A program made the translations under genes and the position numbers. Below, piece by piece: positions 5,967-11,483 of a DNA stretch of 20,762 bases. Position 1 is the first letter of the stretch. Every line of letters begins with the position of its first letter. Source of the stretch: a virus; the IMG/VR virus record IMGVR_UViG_3300042507_007150, positions 1 through 20,762 of that record; one strand, 5' to 3'. Under the pieces are notes generated by a model. It ran no database searches and had not been told where the DNA came from. It saw only the letters and a program-made list of their open reading frames with translations.

Positions 5967-6202
5967 GCGGCCACTTCACCATGACACCAAGCATCATCGA
6001 CAACGACGCGCGCAACCACAACGGCGCAGGGTGCCGAGCAAGCATCACGTTCGAAGCTGGGCACACTGACGACCGCGATCGCCCGTGCTTCGACGTGCTC
6101 GTGCTCGTGGACGACGAGCGCATGGCGACGCTGACGCTGCACTACGAGGCCGCCACGGAGCTTTGCAAGGCGCTGAAGGGCGCGATGAGGGGCGACCGAT
6201 GA
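5963..6202 (+). CDS. Small phage protein, unknown function
   Basis: A 79-residue protein from ATG 5963 (ATGA overlap with the previous gene). Predicted strands SITFEAGH (27-34) and CFDVLVLVDDERMATLTLHY (42-61) are followed by a helix AATELCKALKGAM (63-75), a small alpha/beta fold. No cysteine pair, catalytic signature or membrane segment. I recognise no family. It lies between an Ead/Ea22-like protein and a short coiled coil, in a block of co-translated accessory genes. Confidence 0.65.
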   Translation: MSGHFTMTPSIIDNDARNHNGAGCRASITFEAGHTDDRDRPCFDVLVLVDDERMATLTLHYEAATELCKALKGAMRGDR

Positions 6203-6384
6203 ACATCGACGAGCTGGACTTGAACGCCCTGCGCGTCGAGTTCCGCAACCTGGAGCGCGAGCACCTCGAAACGTGCAAGCGGCTGGCGAGGCTCGAGAGC
6301 CGCGCCGTCGAGCTGGTCGATGAGGCCGACGAGCTGCGCGCGATGCTGGGGCGAGTGACGCGCGAGCGAGGCGAGCAGCCATGA
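6199..6384 (+). CDS. Short coiled-coil protein
   Basis: A 61-residue protein from ATG 6199 (ATGA overlap). Nearly all of residues 5-58 is one charged helix with Leu/Val at heptad positions (LNALRVEFRNLEREHLETC, then LARLESRAVELVDEADEL). Many phages encode such short coiled coils among their early genes. Nothing points to a specific function. Confidence 0.65.
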   Translation: MNIDELDLNALRVEFRNLEREHLETCKRLARLESRAVELVDEADELRAMLGRVTRERGEQP

Positions 6385-6689
6385 CCCTCGAAGACCTCGG
6401 CCGCCGTGCGGTAGCCTGCAAGCATTGGCGGTGGATGGAAGGGATGCAAGTCGAGCCGCTGCGATTCCGCGTGGTGTGGATGACCGATGACATGATCGGC
6501 GAGTCCGATCAAACGTCGTACTTCTGGAAGAACGTGCCCGACATCTTCCCCGACCTCTCCGACCCCGCGACGCTCGGCTGCCTGCTCGCGCTGGTGCGGG
6601 AGGCGTGGGATGGAAACGTCGCGCCGGTCTACCCAGACAGCAAAGAGGCGCTGACCAAGCTCGTCGCCGCACTGGAGGCCGCGCCATGA
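6381..6689 (+). CDS. Small phage protein with DPATLGCLLALVREAW motif
   Basis: A 102-residue protein from ATG 6381 (ATGA overlap). It has LEDLGRRAVACKHWRWMEGM near the N-terminus, a middle segment with DLSDPATLGCLLALVREAW (58-76), and a C-terminal helix KEALTKLVAALEAAP. I have seen the LGCLLALVREAWG-type motif in phage proteins of unknown function, so this is probably a known but uncharacterised family. The 17 bases across its stop, TGGAGGCCGCGCCATGA, recur exactly across the end of the next gene. Confidence 0.72.
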   Translation: MTLEDLGRRAVACKHWRWMEGMQVEPLRFRVVWMTDDMIGESDQTSYFWKNVPDIFPDLSDPATLGCLLALVREAWDGNVAPVYPDSKEALTKLVAALEAAP

Positions 6690-6862
6690 ACACATGGTCC
6701 GTACCAAAGGAATGGTTCCGCCTCAACTGGGAGCCAAGTTTCCCAACGTGCTCGCGCTGCAAACGCAACGAGCGACAGACGTTGCAGCTCGCAGCAAACG
6801 CGAAGCCGTATTGTCTCGACTGCGTGCGCGAAGCACTTGAAGCGTTGGAGGCCGCGCCATGA
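6686..6862 (+). CDS. Four-cysteine mini zinc-ribbon protein
   Basis: A 58-residue protein from ATG 6686 (ATGA overlap). C22-x2-C25 (TCSRCKRN) and C43-x2-C46 (YCLDCVRE) are 17 residues apart, a compact treble-clef/ribbon zinc site. N-terminal aromatics (W4, W10, F11, W15) may pack on it. The ending ALEAAP equals that of the upstream gene, encoded by the same 17 bases. One of at least six small cysteine-pair proteins in the rightward blocks. Function unknown. Confidence 0.68.
   Translation: MNTWSVPKEWFRLNWEPSFPTCSRCKRNERQTLQLAANAKPYCLDCVREALEALEAAP
6846..6862 (+). repeat. 17-base gene-junction repeat (second copy of 6673-6689)
   Basis: TGGAGGCCGCGCCATGA occurs exactly at 6673-6689 and 6846-6862, each time covering the end of a reading frame and an ATGA start/stop junction. 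A different 14-base repeat, AAGCCATGAAGATC, covers the junctions at 7157-7170 and 7336-7349. Confidence 0.6.
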
Positions 6863-6898
6863 CCCGCGACCACCTCACGATACCAAAGGAGGCGACGA

Positions 6899-7165
6899 AT
6901 GACCGCCCGCGACCTCGACGCCATCCGGGCGAAGTGGAAGCAGCGCAACGTCGTGAGCGGGAACGACGTGCCGACGCTTCTGCGACACATCGACACGCTC
7001 GAACACATGCTCGCCGAGGAGCGCGAGAACGTCGATACGTTGCGCGCTGCGGTCGAGCACGCCGAGCAACGCTTCGTCGACGAGTACGACGCGCGCAAGG
7101 CAGCAGAGCGCGAGATCGCCGAGCTGAAGGCGCGCATCACGACGCTGGAGGCCATGAAGCCATGA
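6899..7165 (+). CDS. Coiled-coil protein, unknown function
   Basis: An 88-residue protein from ATG 6899, preceded by a near-perfect AAAGGAGG (6885-6892) at 6-base spacing, one of the best ribosome-binding sites here. It is helical with heptad-like leucines (LLRHIDTLEHMLAEERENV, then ELKARITTLEAMKP). It is the only gene of the run 5493-9286 that does not begin with ATGA; a 36-base gap separates it from the previous stop. An ATG at 6859 opens another frame through it, but that reading is arginine-rich and looks non-coding. Function unknown. Confidence 0.7.
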   Translation: MTARDLDAIRAKWKQRNVVSGNDVPTLLRHIDTLEHMLAEERENVDTLRAAVEHAEQRFVDEYDARKAAEREIAELKARITTLEAMKP

Positions 7166-7344
7166 AGATCTACTACGTCCGCGTCATCTCGGAGGCGTAC
7201 GTCCGCGCAGCGTCGGAAGAGGAAGCGCGCGAGATCGCCCGCGGCCTCTACGACGGGAGAGGCGTCGACGCCGTGCGACCGCCGCAAACCATCATCGGCG
7301 TGTGGGATCGACACGCGCTCGACGGAAGGAACGAAAAGCCATGA
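7162..7344 (+). CDS. Small alpha/beta protein, unknown function
   Basis: A 60-residue protein from ATG 7162 (ATGA overlap). The N-terminus is MKIYYVRVISEAYVRAASEE, then EEAREIARGLYDGRG and IIGVWDR. The beta-(V)-A-A-S-E-E-E-A-R-E-I-A layout recalls small phage proteins with a strand, a helix opening with EEEA and a closing strand. Its ATG neighbourhood shares 14 identical bases with the next gene's start. No catalytic residues are evident. Confidence 0.65.
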   Translation: MKIYYVRVISEAYVRAASEEEAREIARGLYDGRGVDAVRPPQTIIGVWDRHALDGRNEKP

Positions 7345-8351
7345 AGATCCCCGACCCCCAACACACCATCGCCGCCCTCATCGACGCGGCGCACGAGGCT
7401 AAGCGCGCTTCCCACAAGGAAGTCTTCCGCCCTCACATGGGCGCGTCCACCCTCGGCGAGAAGTGCGATCGCAAGCTCTGGCTTGGCTTCCGATGGGCGG
7501 TGCGCGAGAACTTTCCAGGCCGCATCCTGCGCGTCTTCCGTCGCGGCCAGAACGAGGAGGCGCAAGTCGTCGAAGACCTTCGCGCGATCGGCTGCAAGGT
7601 GCGCTCGACCGGCGCCGAGCAGACACGCGTCGAGTTCGGCTCGCACGTCTCGGGCTCGATCGACGGCATCATCACCTCCGGCGTGCCCGACGCGCCGAAG
7701 AAGGCCCACGTCCTCGAGATCAAGACGCACTCGAAGAAGTCGTTCGAGGCGCTCGAGAAGGATGGCGTCGAGAAGGCGCATCCGAAGCACTTCGCGCAGG
7801 TGCAGGCGTACATGCTCGGGACCGGCATCGACCGTGCCCTCTACGTTGCAGTCTGCAAGGACGACGACCGCCTCCACGTCGAGCGCTTCAAGCTCGACAA
7901 GGAACGCGCAGAGCGCCTCGTGGAGCGCGGGAAGCGCCTCGCGACGCAGGATGAGATCCCGCCGCCGCTTTCCACCGATCCGAGCTGGTACGAGTGTAAG
8001 TTCTGCTCGGCGCACGACCTCTGCCACGGCTCGAAGGTCGTTCGTGAGGTGAACTGTCGAACCTGCGCGCACTCGACCGCCACGCCGGATTCGACGTGGA
8101 CGTGCGCGCGGCACGGCGACAACGTGATGCCGACCGACTGGATGCGCGAGGCGCACGAGTGTCACGCCCTGCACGAGCACATGGCGCCGTGGCCCATCAC
8201 CTACGACGACGCGGGCGACGCGGTGCACGTCATCGACGGGACCGAGGTGCGCGGCTTCGCAACGGCGGAAGTCATCGCGAACCCGAAGGCGTGCGTCGAC
8301 CCGACGCTCGTGCAGCTTCGCAGAAAGTTTGATGGAAAGGTGGTGGGATGA
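7341..8351 (+). CDS. Cas4/RecB-like PD-(D/E)XK exonuclease with cysteine clusters
   Basis: A 336-residue nuclease from ATG 7341 (ATGA overlap). Core PD-(D/E)XK motifs are D108 in GSIDGI, E126-I-K128 in VLEIKTH, and Q153/Q155 in FAQVQAYM. One cysteine near the N-terminus (C42 in GEKCDRKLW) and three after the core (C219, C222, C228 in ECKFCSAHDLC) match the iron-sulfur ligand layout of Cas4/AddB-type nucleases. A second cluster follows (C239, C242, C255, C274), probably zinc. Such enzymes resect DNA ends for phage recombination. It lies downstream of the Sak4/DUF669 genes and next to a methyltransferase and helicase. The nuclease fold is secure; substrate polarity and cluster type are inference. 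No CRISPR array or cas1/cas2 accompanies it. Confidence 0.87.
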   Translation: MKIPDPQHTIAALIDAAHEAKRASHKEVFRPHMGASTLGEKCDRKLWLGFRWAVRENFPGRILRVFRRGQNEEAQVVEDLRAIGCKVRSTGAEQTRVEFGSHVSGSIDGIITSGVPDAPKKAHVLEIKTHSKKSFEALEKDGVEKAHPKHFAQVQAYMLGTGIDRALYVAVCKDDDRLHVERFKLDKERAERLVERGKRLATQDEIPPPLSTDPSWYECKFCSAHDLCHGSKVVREVNCRTCAHSTATPDSTWTCARHGDNVMPTDWMREAHECHALHEHMAPWPITYDDAGDAVHVIDGTEVRGFATAEVIANPKACVDPTLVQLRRKFDGKVVG

Positions 8352-9286
8352 ATGAGCTGGCTCTTTTCGCGGGCGCTGGTGGCGGCATACTCGGAGGCCA
8401 CCTGCTTGGATGGCGAACCGTGTGCGCCGTCGAGTGGAACGCCTACGCCGCAGGCGTACTCGTCGCACGGCAAAATGACGGACTTCTCCCGCCTTTCCCG
8501 ATTTGGGATGATGTGCAGTCCTTTGACGGACGACCATGGCGAGGCCGTGTTGACGTGGTGTCTGGAGGCTTCCCTTGCCAGGACATCTCCGCTGCCGGAG
8601 GTGGAGCCGGTATCGCCGGAGCGCGGAGCGGACTGTGGCGAGAGATGGCGCGCATCGTCGGCGAAGTTCGACCCCGCTTCGTCTTCGTGGAAAACAGCCC
8701 GCTCCTTGTTCGCCGAGGGCTTGCCGTGGTCCTCGGTGATCTTGCCTCGATGGGGTACGATGCGCGGTGGGGAGTGCTGGGAGCGCGCCATGTCGGAGCT
8801 CCCCACAAGCGAGACCGAATCTGGCTCGTTGCTGCCGACGCCGACCGCGCAGCAGTACGGCACACGGAACAACGGCAAGCGCGGGGACGGCTCCACGTTC
8901 AAGACGGCGGGAGCCCCTTCGCTGACGACGATGGCTCGGCGCAACATGTGGCCGACGCCGACAGCAACCCTGGGCACAAATGGAGGGCTTGTTACACCGT
9001 CAAAAGCAAGATGGGGCGGAACGCTGATCGAGGCAATCAGTGCAACAACATGGCCGACCCCAGCGGCGCGGGACTATCGACACCCGAACGCGAAGAGCTA
9101 CGCGGAGCGCGGTGGCGGGAAGAAAGGCGAGCAGCTTCCAAATGCGGTTGGTGGGCCTCTGAACCCGACGTGGGTCGAGTGGCTCATGGGGTGGCCGCTC
9201 GGGTGGACCGCCTTCGAGCGCTTGGGAACGGACAGGTTCCAAGCGTGGCGGCGCTCGCATGGCAAACGCTGACGAGGGCGCGATGA
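8348..9286 (+). CDS. DNA cytosine-C5 methyltransferase
   Basis: A 312-residue enzyme transferring a methyl group from S-adenosylmethionine to carbon 5 of cytosine. Motifs appear in order: I FAGAGGG (7-13), IV GGFPCQDIS (73-81, catalytic C77), VI ENSP (115-118), VIII HVGAPHKRDRIW (148-159), X ALGNGQVP (291-298). The target-recognition region (about 163-275) is loosely structured with repeated ADAD/ADP units. ATG 8348 overlaps the nuclease stop. I see no cognate endonuclease beside it, so protection of phage DNA is likelier than a restriction pair. Oddly, GC at third codon positions is low: by hand 64% over codons 1-50 and 68% over 50 codons from 8828, against 86% in the first 50 codons of the nuclease, while first positions are unusually GC-rich. 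The +1 frame is open almost throughout (8352-9272). Confidence 0.92.
   Translation: MNELALFAGAGGGILGGHLLGWRTVCAVEWNAYAAGVLVARQNDGLLPPFPIWDDVQSFDGRPWRGRVDVVSGGFPCQDISAAGGGAGIAGARSGLWREMARIVGEVRPRFVFVENSPLLVRRGLAVVLGDLASMGYDARWGVLGARHVGAPHKRDRIWLVAADADRAAVRHTEQRQARGRLHVQDGGSPFADDDGSAQHVADADSNPGHKWRACYTVKSKMGRNADRGNQCNNMADPSGAGLSTPEREELRGARWREERRAASKCGWWASEPDVGRVAHGVAARVDRLRALGNGQVPSVAALAWQTLTRAR
8352..9272 (+). CDS. Overlapping +1-frame protein nested in the methyltransferase gene
   Basis: A 306-residue open frame on the same strand as the methyltransferase, starting four bases later (ATGAATG) and ending 14 bases earlier. AAGGTGG (8337-8343) is spaced 8 bases from this ATG and only 4 from the methyltransferase ATG. 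Composition is balanced, unlike the Arg/Ser/Ala-rich +1 reading of the nuclease upstream. Its third-position GC is 78% and 86% in the two 50-codon samples, near the neighbour's 86%. Visible blocks: MSWLFSRALV (1-10), SSWKTARSLF (111-120), LPRWGTMRGGECWE (131-144), three (L/W)PTP(T/A)A units (161, 200, 234) and LNPTWVEWLMGWPLGWT (270-286). I recall phage proteins of unknown function, sometimes labelled methyltransferase, with MSWLFS starts and WVEWLMGxPxGWT ends; I cannot verify this. No methyltransferase catalytic motif. Alternative: a non-translated frame kept open by composition or a fossil of frame exchange. Confidence 0.6.
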   Translation: MSWLFSRALVAAYSEATCLDGEPCAPSSGTPTPQAYSSHGKMTDFSRLSRFGMMCSPLTDDHGEAVLTWCLEASLARTSPLPEVEPVSPERGADCGERWRASSAKFDPASSSWKTARSLFAEGLPWSSVILPRWGTMRGGECWERAMSELPTSETESGSLLPTPTAQQYGTRNNGKRGDGSTFKTAGAPSLTTMARRNMWPTPTATLGTNGGLVTPSKARWGGTLIEAISATTWPTPAARDYRHPNAKSYAERGGGKKGEQLPNAVGGPLNPTWVEWLMGWPLGWTAFERLGTDRFQAWRRSHGKR

Positions 9287-10914
9287 AACTTCGCCCCTAC
9301 CAGCAGCGCGCGATCGACCAGCTCTACGACTGGTTCCGCGCGGGCAACACCGGGAACCCGTGCCTCGTCCTCCCGACGGGCGCGGGCAAGTCGCACATCG
9401 TCGCGGCGCTCTGCCACGACGCTTTGACGAACTGGCCCGAAACGCGCGTTCTCATGCTGACGCATGTGAAGGAGCTGATCGAACAGAGCGCCGCGAAGTT
9501 GCGCGCGCACTGGCCCGGTGCCCCGATGGGCATCTACTCGGCGTCCGTCGGCCGCAAGGAGCTCGGCGAGCCGATTACATTCGCGGGCATCCAGTCGATC
9601 CGCAAGCGCGCCGCCGAGCTCGGGCACGTCGACCTCGTCATCATCGACGAGGCGCACCTCGTCTCGCACAAGGACGAGGGAGGCTACCGCACGTTCATCG
9701 CCGACCTCCAACGAACGAACCCCGCGCTCCGCGTCGTCGGCCTCACCGCGACGCCGTACCGCCTCGGGCACGGGCTCATCACCGACGGCGACGCGCTCTT
9801 CGACGACCTCATCGAACCCGTGTCGATCGAGGAGCTCGTGCAACTTGGCTACCTCTCGCGCCTTCGCTCGAAGGTCACCGGCGCGCGCTTCGACACGACC
9901 GGCGTTCACACGCGCGGGGGCGAGTTCGTCGAAGCCGAGCTCCAGCGCGCGGTGAACACGAAAGACCAGAACGAGCGCGTCGTGCGCGAGGTCATCGGGC
10001 TTGCAGGCGACCGCCGCTCGTGGCTCTTCTTCTGCGCGGGCGTCGAGCACGCCGAGGCCGTGTGCGACGTGCTGCGCTCCAAGGGCGTCGAGGCCGCCTG
10101 CGTCACCGGGGCCACGCCGAAGGGCGAGCGTGAGCGCATCATCGACCGGTTCCGCCGCGGTGAACTTCGCGCGCTCACGAACGCAAACGTGCTCACGACC
10201 GGCTTCGATCACCCCGGCGTCGACCTCATCGCCATGCTTCGCCCGACCATGTCGCCGGGGCTCTACGTTCAGATGGCAGGCCGCGGGCTCCGCATCGCCG
10301 AAGGCAAGGCGGACTGCCTCGTCCTCGACTTCGCGGGCGTCGTCGAGCGCCACGGACCCATCACCGCCGTCGAGCCGCCGGGAAGGCGCCGCGATGGCAA
10401 CGGCGAAGCGCCCGTGAAGGTCTGCGACGCCTGCGCCGAGCTCGTGCATCCGACGGTGCGCGTGTGCCCGTCGTGCGGTCACGAGTTCCCGCTCCCCGAG
10501 CCGAAGAAGCTCGAGCTCCGCGACGTCGACATCATGGGGCCGGCGCCCGGCGCGCTCGTTCACGAGCTCCGCGTGACGGAGTGGGAATGGCGTCGCCACG
10601 TCGGGAGGACGTCGGGCAAGGAATCGCTGCGCGTCCGCTACTACGGCGGGCTAACGGAGTCGGTCGACGAGTACCTGTGCGTCGCCCATGACGGCTACCC
10701 CGGCGACAAGGCTCGGCGAACGCTCGCGCGCATCGCCACTGCCGCCGGCCTTTCGCCCGGCTGGTCGCTTGTCAACGACCTCGACGAGATTGCGCGCACG
10801 ATGAACGACGTTCCGCCGCCGAGCGTGGTACGCTACACGGTCAAGAAGCCGGGCGAGTTGCCCGAGATCCTGAAACGGGAGTGGGCCGATGTCCGCCGTG
10901 AAGAAGTGGCTTGA
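9283..10914 (+). CDS. Phage SF2 (DEAD/DEAH-type) helicase with zinc finger
   Basis: A 543-residue helicase. The start ATG 9283 overlaps the methyltransferase stop (ATGA); an ATG at 9259 in frame would add eight residues. Domain 1: RPYQQ (4-8), Walker A PTGAGKS (31-37), DEAH (122-125), TATP (155-158). Domain 2: VTGATPKGER (274-283), TTGFDHPGVD (305-314), motif VI QMAGRGLR (330-337). A zinc finger follows (C381, C384, C395, C398), then a C-terminal region with WRRHVGR and SLRVRYYGGL (448-457) also seen in other phage helicases of this type. It resembles ResIII/UvsW-like enzymes that remodel branched DNA or unwind at replication starts. Neighbours (Cas4-like nuclease, VRR-NUC) suggest recombination or fork processing. 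Confidence 0.9.
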   Translation: MKLRPYQQRAIDQLYDWFRAGNTGNPCLVLPTGAGKSHIVAALCHDALTNWPETRVLMLTHVKELIEQSAAKLRAHWPGAPMGIYSASVGRKELGEPITFAGIQSIRKRAAELGHVDLVIIDEAHLVSHKDEGGYRTFIADLQRTNPALRVVGLTATPYRLGHGLITDGDALFDDLIEPVSIEELVQLGYLSRLRSKVTGARFDTTGVHTRGGEFVEAELQRAVNTKDQNERVVREVIGLAGDRRSWLFFCAGVEHAEAVCDVLRSKGVEAACVTGATPKGERERIIDRFRRGELRALTNANVLTTGFDHPGVDLIAMLRPTMSPGLYVQMAGRGLRIAEGKADCLVLDFAGVVERHGPITAVEPPGRRRDGNGEAPVKVCDACAELVHPTVRVCPSCGHEFPLPEPKKLELRDVDIMGPAPGALVHELRVTEWEWRRHVGRTSGKESLRVRYYGGLTESVDEYLCVAHDGYPGDKARRTLARIATAAGLSPGWSLVNDLDEIARTMNDVPPPSVVRYTVKKPGELPEILKREWADVRREEVA

Positions 10915-11083
10915 GATCGTCGCGAATCCGCCGCGGTGTTGCCTGTCGTGCGATCACTACCTGACGCATCGTGGCGAGTGGGAAGAAGGTGCAACATGCA
11001 AGAAGTTCGAAGCAAACCCTCCGCGAGAGTTCGTCGAGGAACCAAACGAGTGCGAGCACTGGACGCAGCTAGTCCCGTTCTGA
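10889..11083 (+). CDS. Small cysteine-rich zinc-binding-type protein
   Basis: A 64-residue protein from ATG 10889, behind GGGAGTGGG and overlapping the helicase end by 26 bases. Cysteines C17, C18, C21 (RCCLSCDHY), C37 (GATCKKF) and C55 (NECEHW) form a layout common in small phage proteins: C-x2-C-x(15)-C, then PPREF and a final C-x-x-W. Probably one zinc ion. It ends in the hydrophobic LVPF, loosely like the DDIPF-type tips of single-strand-binding proteins but without the acids. Function unknown; the link to helicase and nuclease suggests a DNA-transaction accessory. Confidence 0.72.
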   Translation: MSAVKKWLEIVANPPRCCLSCDHYLTHRGEWEEGATCKKFEANPPREFVEEPNECEHWTQLVPF

Positions 11084-11421
11084 CGCGCACCGAGCACGTC
11101 GAGCAACGCGAGTTCGTCTCGTGGTTCCGCAAGACGTTCCCGGCGATCCGCATCCTCGCGATCCCGAACGGCTCGCAACGCAGCAGGACGACCGGCGCGC
11201 GCCTGAAGGCCGAAGGCGTCGTCGCTGGCGTGCCCGACCTTCTCATCCCGGCGTGGAACCTCTGGATCGAGATGAAGCGCGCGGACGGCGGGAGCGTAAG
11301 CACGCAGCAGAAAGACTGGCACCGGTACCTAGAGTCGATCGACCACACGGTGCTCGTTTGCGCTGGATTCTCTCAGGCGAAAGAAAAAGTGGAGGAGCTA
11401 GTGAAAAGAGGTTGCTTCTAA
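10996..11421 (+). CDS. VRR-NUC domain nuclease (Holliday-junction/flap type)
   Basis: A 141-residue protein if started at ATG 10996, which has AAGAAGG six bases upstream; it then overlaps the preceding gene by 88 bases. The domain itself begins near EHVEQREFVSWF (33-44), so GTG 11044 or a non-ATG start near 11078 are possible. VRR-NUC (PF08774) motifs: IPNGSQRSRTTGARLKAEGV (58-77), AGVPDLLIP (79-87, catalytic D83), IEMKRADGGSVSTQQKDWH (92-110, E93-x-K95 plus Q105/Q106) and a terminal helix. Such stand-alone domains in phages are thought to cut branched DNA. The pairing with an SF2 helicase immediately upstream recurs in many phages. Confidence 0.85.
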   Translation: MQEVRSKPSARVRRGTKRVRALDAASPVLTRTEHVEQREFVSWFRKTFPAIRILAIPNGSQRSRTTGARLKAEGVVAGVPDLLIPAWNLWIEMKRADGGSVSTQQKDWHRYLESIDHTVLVCAGFSQAKEKVEELVKRGCF

Positions 11422-11440
11422 GTCTTTCGTCGTTCATATT
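11412..11440 (+). promoter_or_regulatory. Rightward promoter candidate for the second early block
   Basis: TTGCTT (11412-11417), a 17-base spacer and CATATT (11435-11440; four of six consensus bases). It has the same TTGC start and CATA-type -10 as the leftward promoter candidate at 383-411. The expected start point near 11447 coincides with the dyad at 11448-11463. Confidence 0.45.
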
Positions 11441-11447
11441 GTCTGCA

Positions 11448-11463
11448 CGTCGCAAGTGCGACG
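11448..11463. promoter_or_regulatory. Operator-like dyad at the expected transcription start
   Basis: CGTCGCA (11448-11454), two-base centre AG, TGCGACG (11457-11463): a perfect 7+7 palindrome. It lies eight bases past the -10 candidate and 20 bases before ATG 11484, a typical repressor position. Confidence 0.5.
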
Positions 11464-11483
11464 CACACTGAAACGGAGTGCAC

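Noticed and set aside
6859-7161. Frame opened by the ATG at 6859, running into the gene at 7162
   Set aside because: Dominated by Arg and Ala, no ribosome-binding site, and it overlaps a coiled-coil gene that has a strong one. Noted in the findings as a possible remnant start.
7463-8052. Rightward frames inside the Cas4-like nuclease gene
   Set aside because: Arg/Ser/Ala-rich shadows. They serve as a control showing what a non-coding +1 frame looks like here, in contrast to 8352-9272.
7341-8351. CRISPR adaptation protein Cas4
   Set aside because: No cas1, cas2 or repeat array in the window; a phage recombination nuclease is the better reading.
7248-8537. Long antisense frame across the nuclease
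   Set aside because: Mirror frame with Arg/Val/Ala/His bias and no motif.
9184-10599. 471-codon antisense frame across the helicase
   Set aside because: Mirror of a well-supported SF2 helicase; biased composition and no domain.
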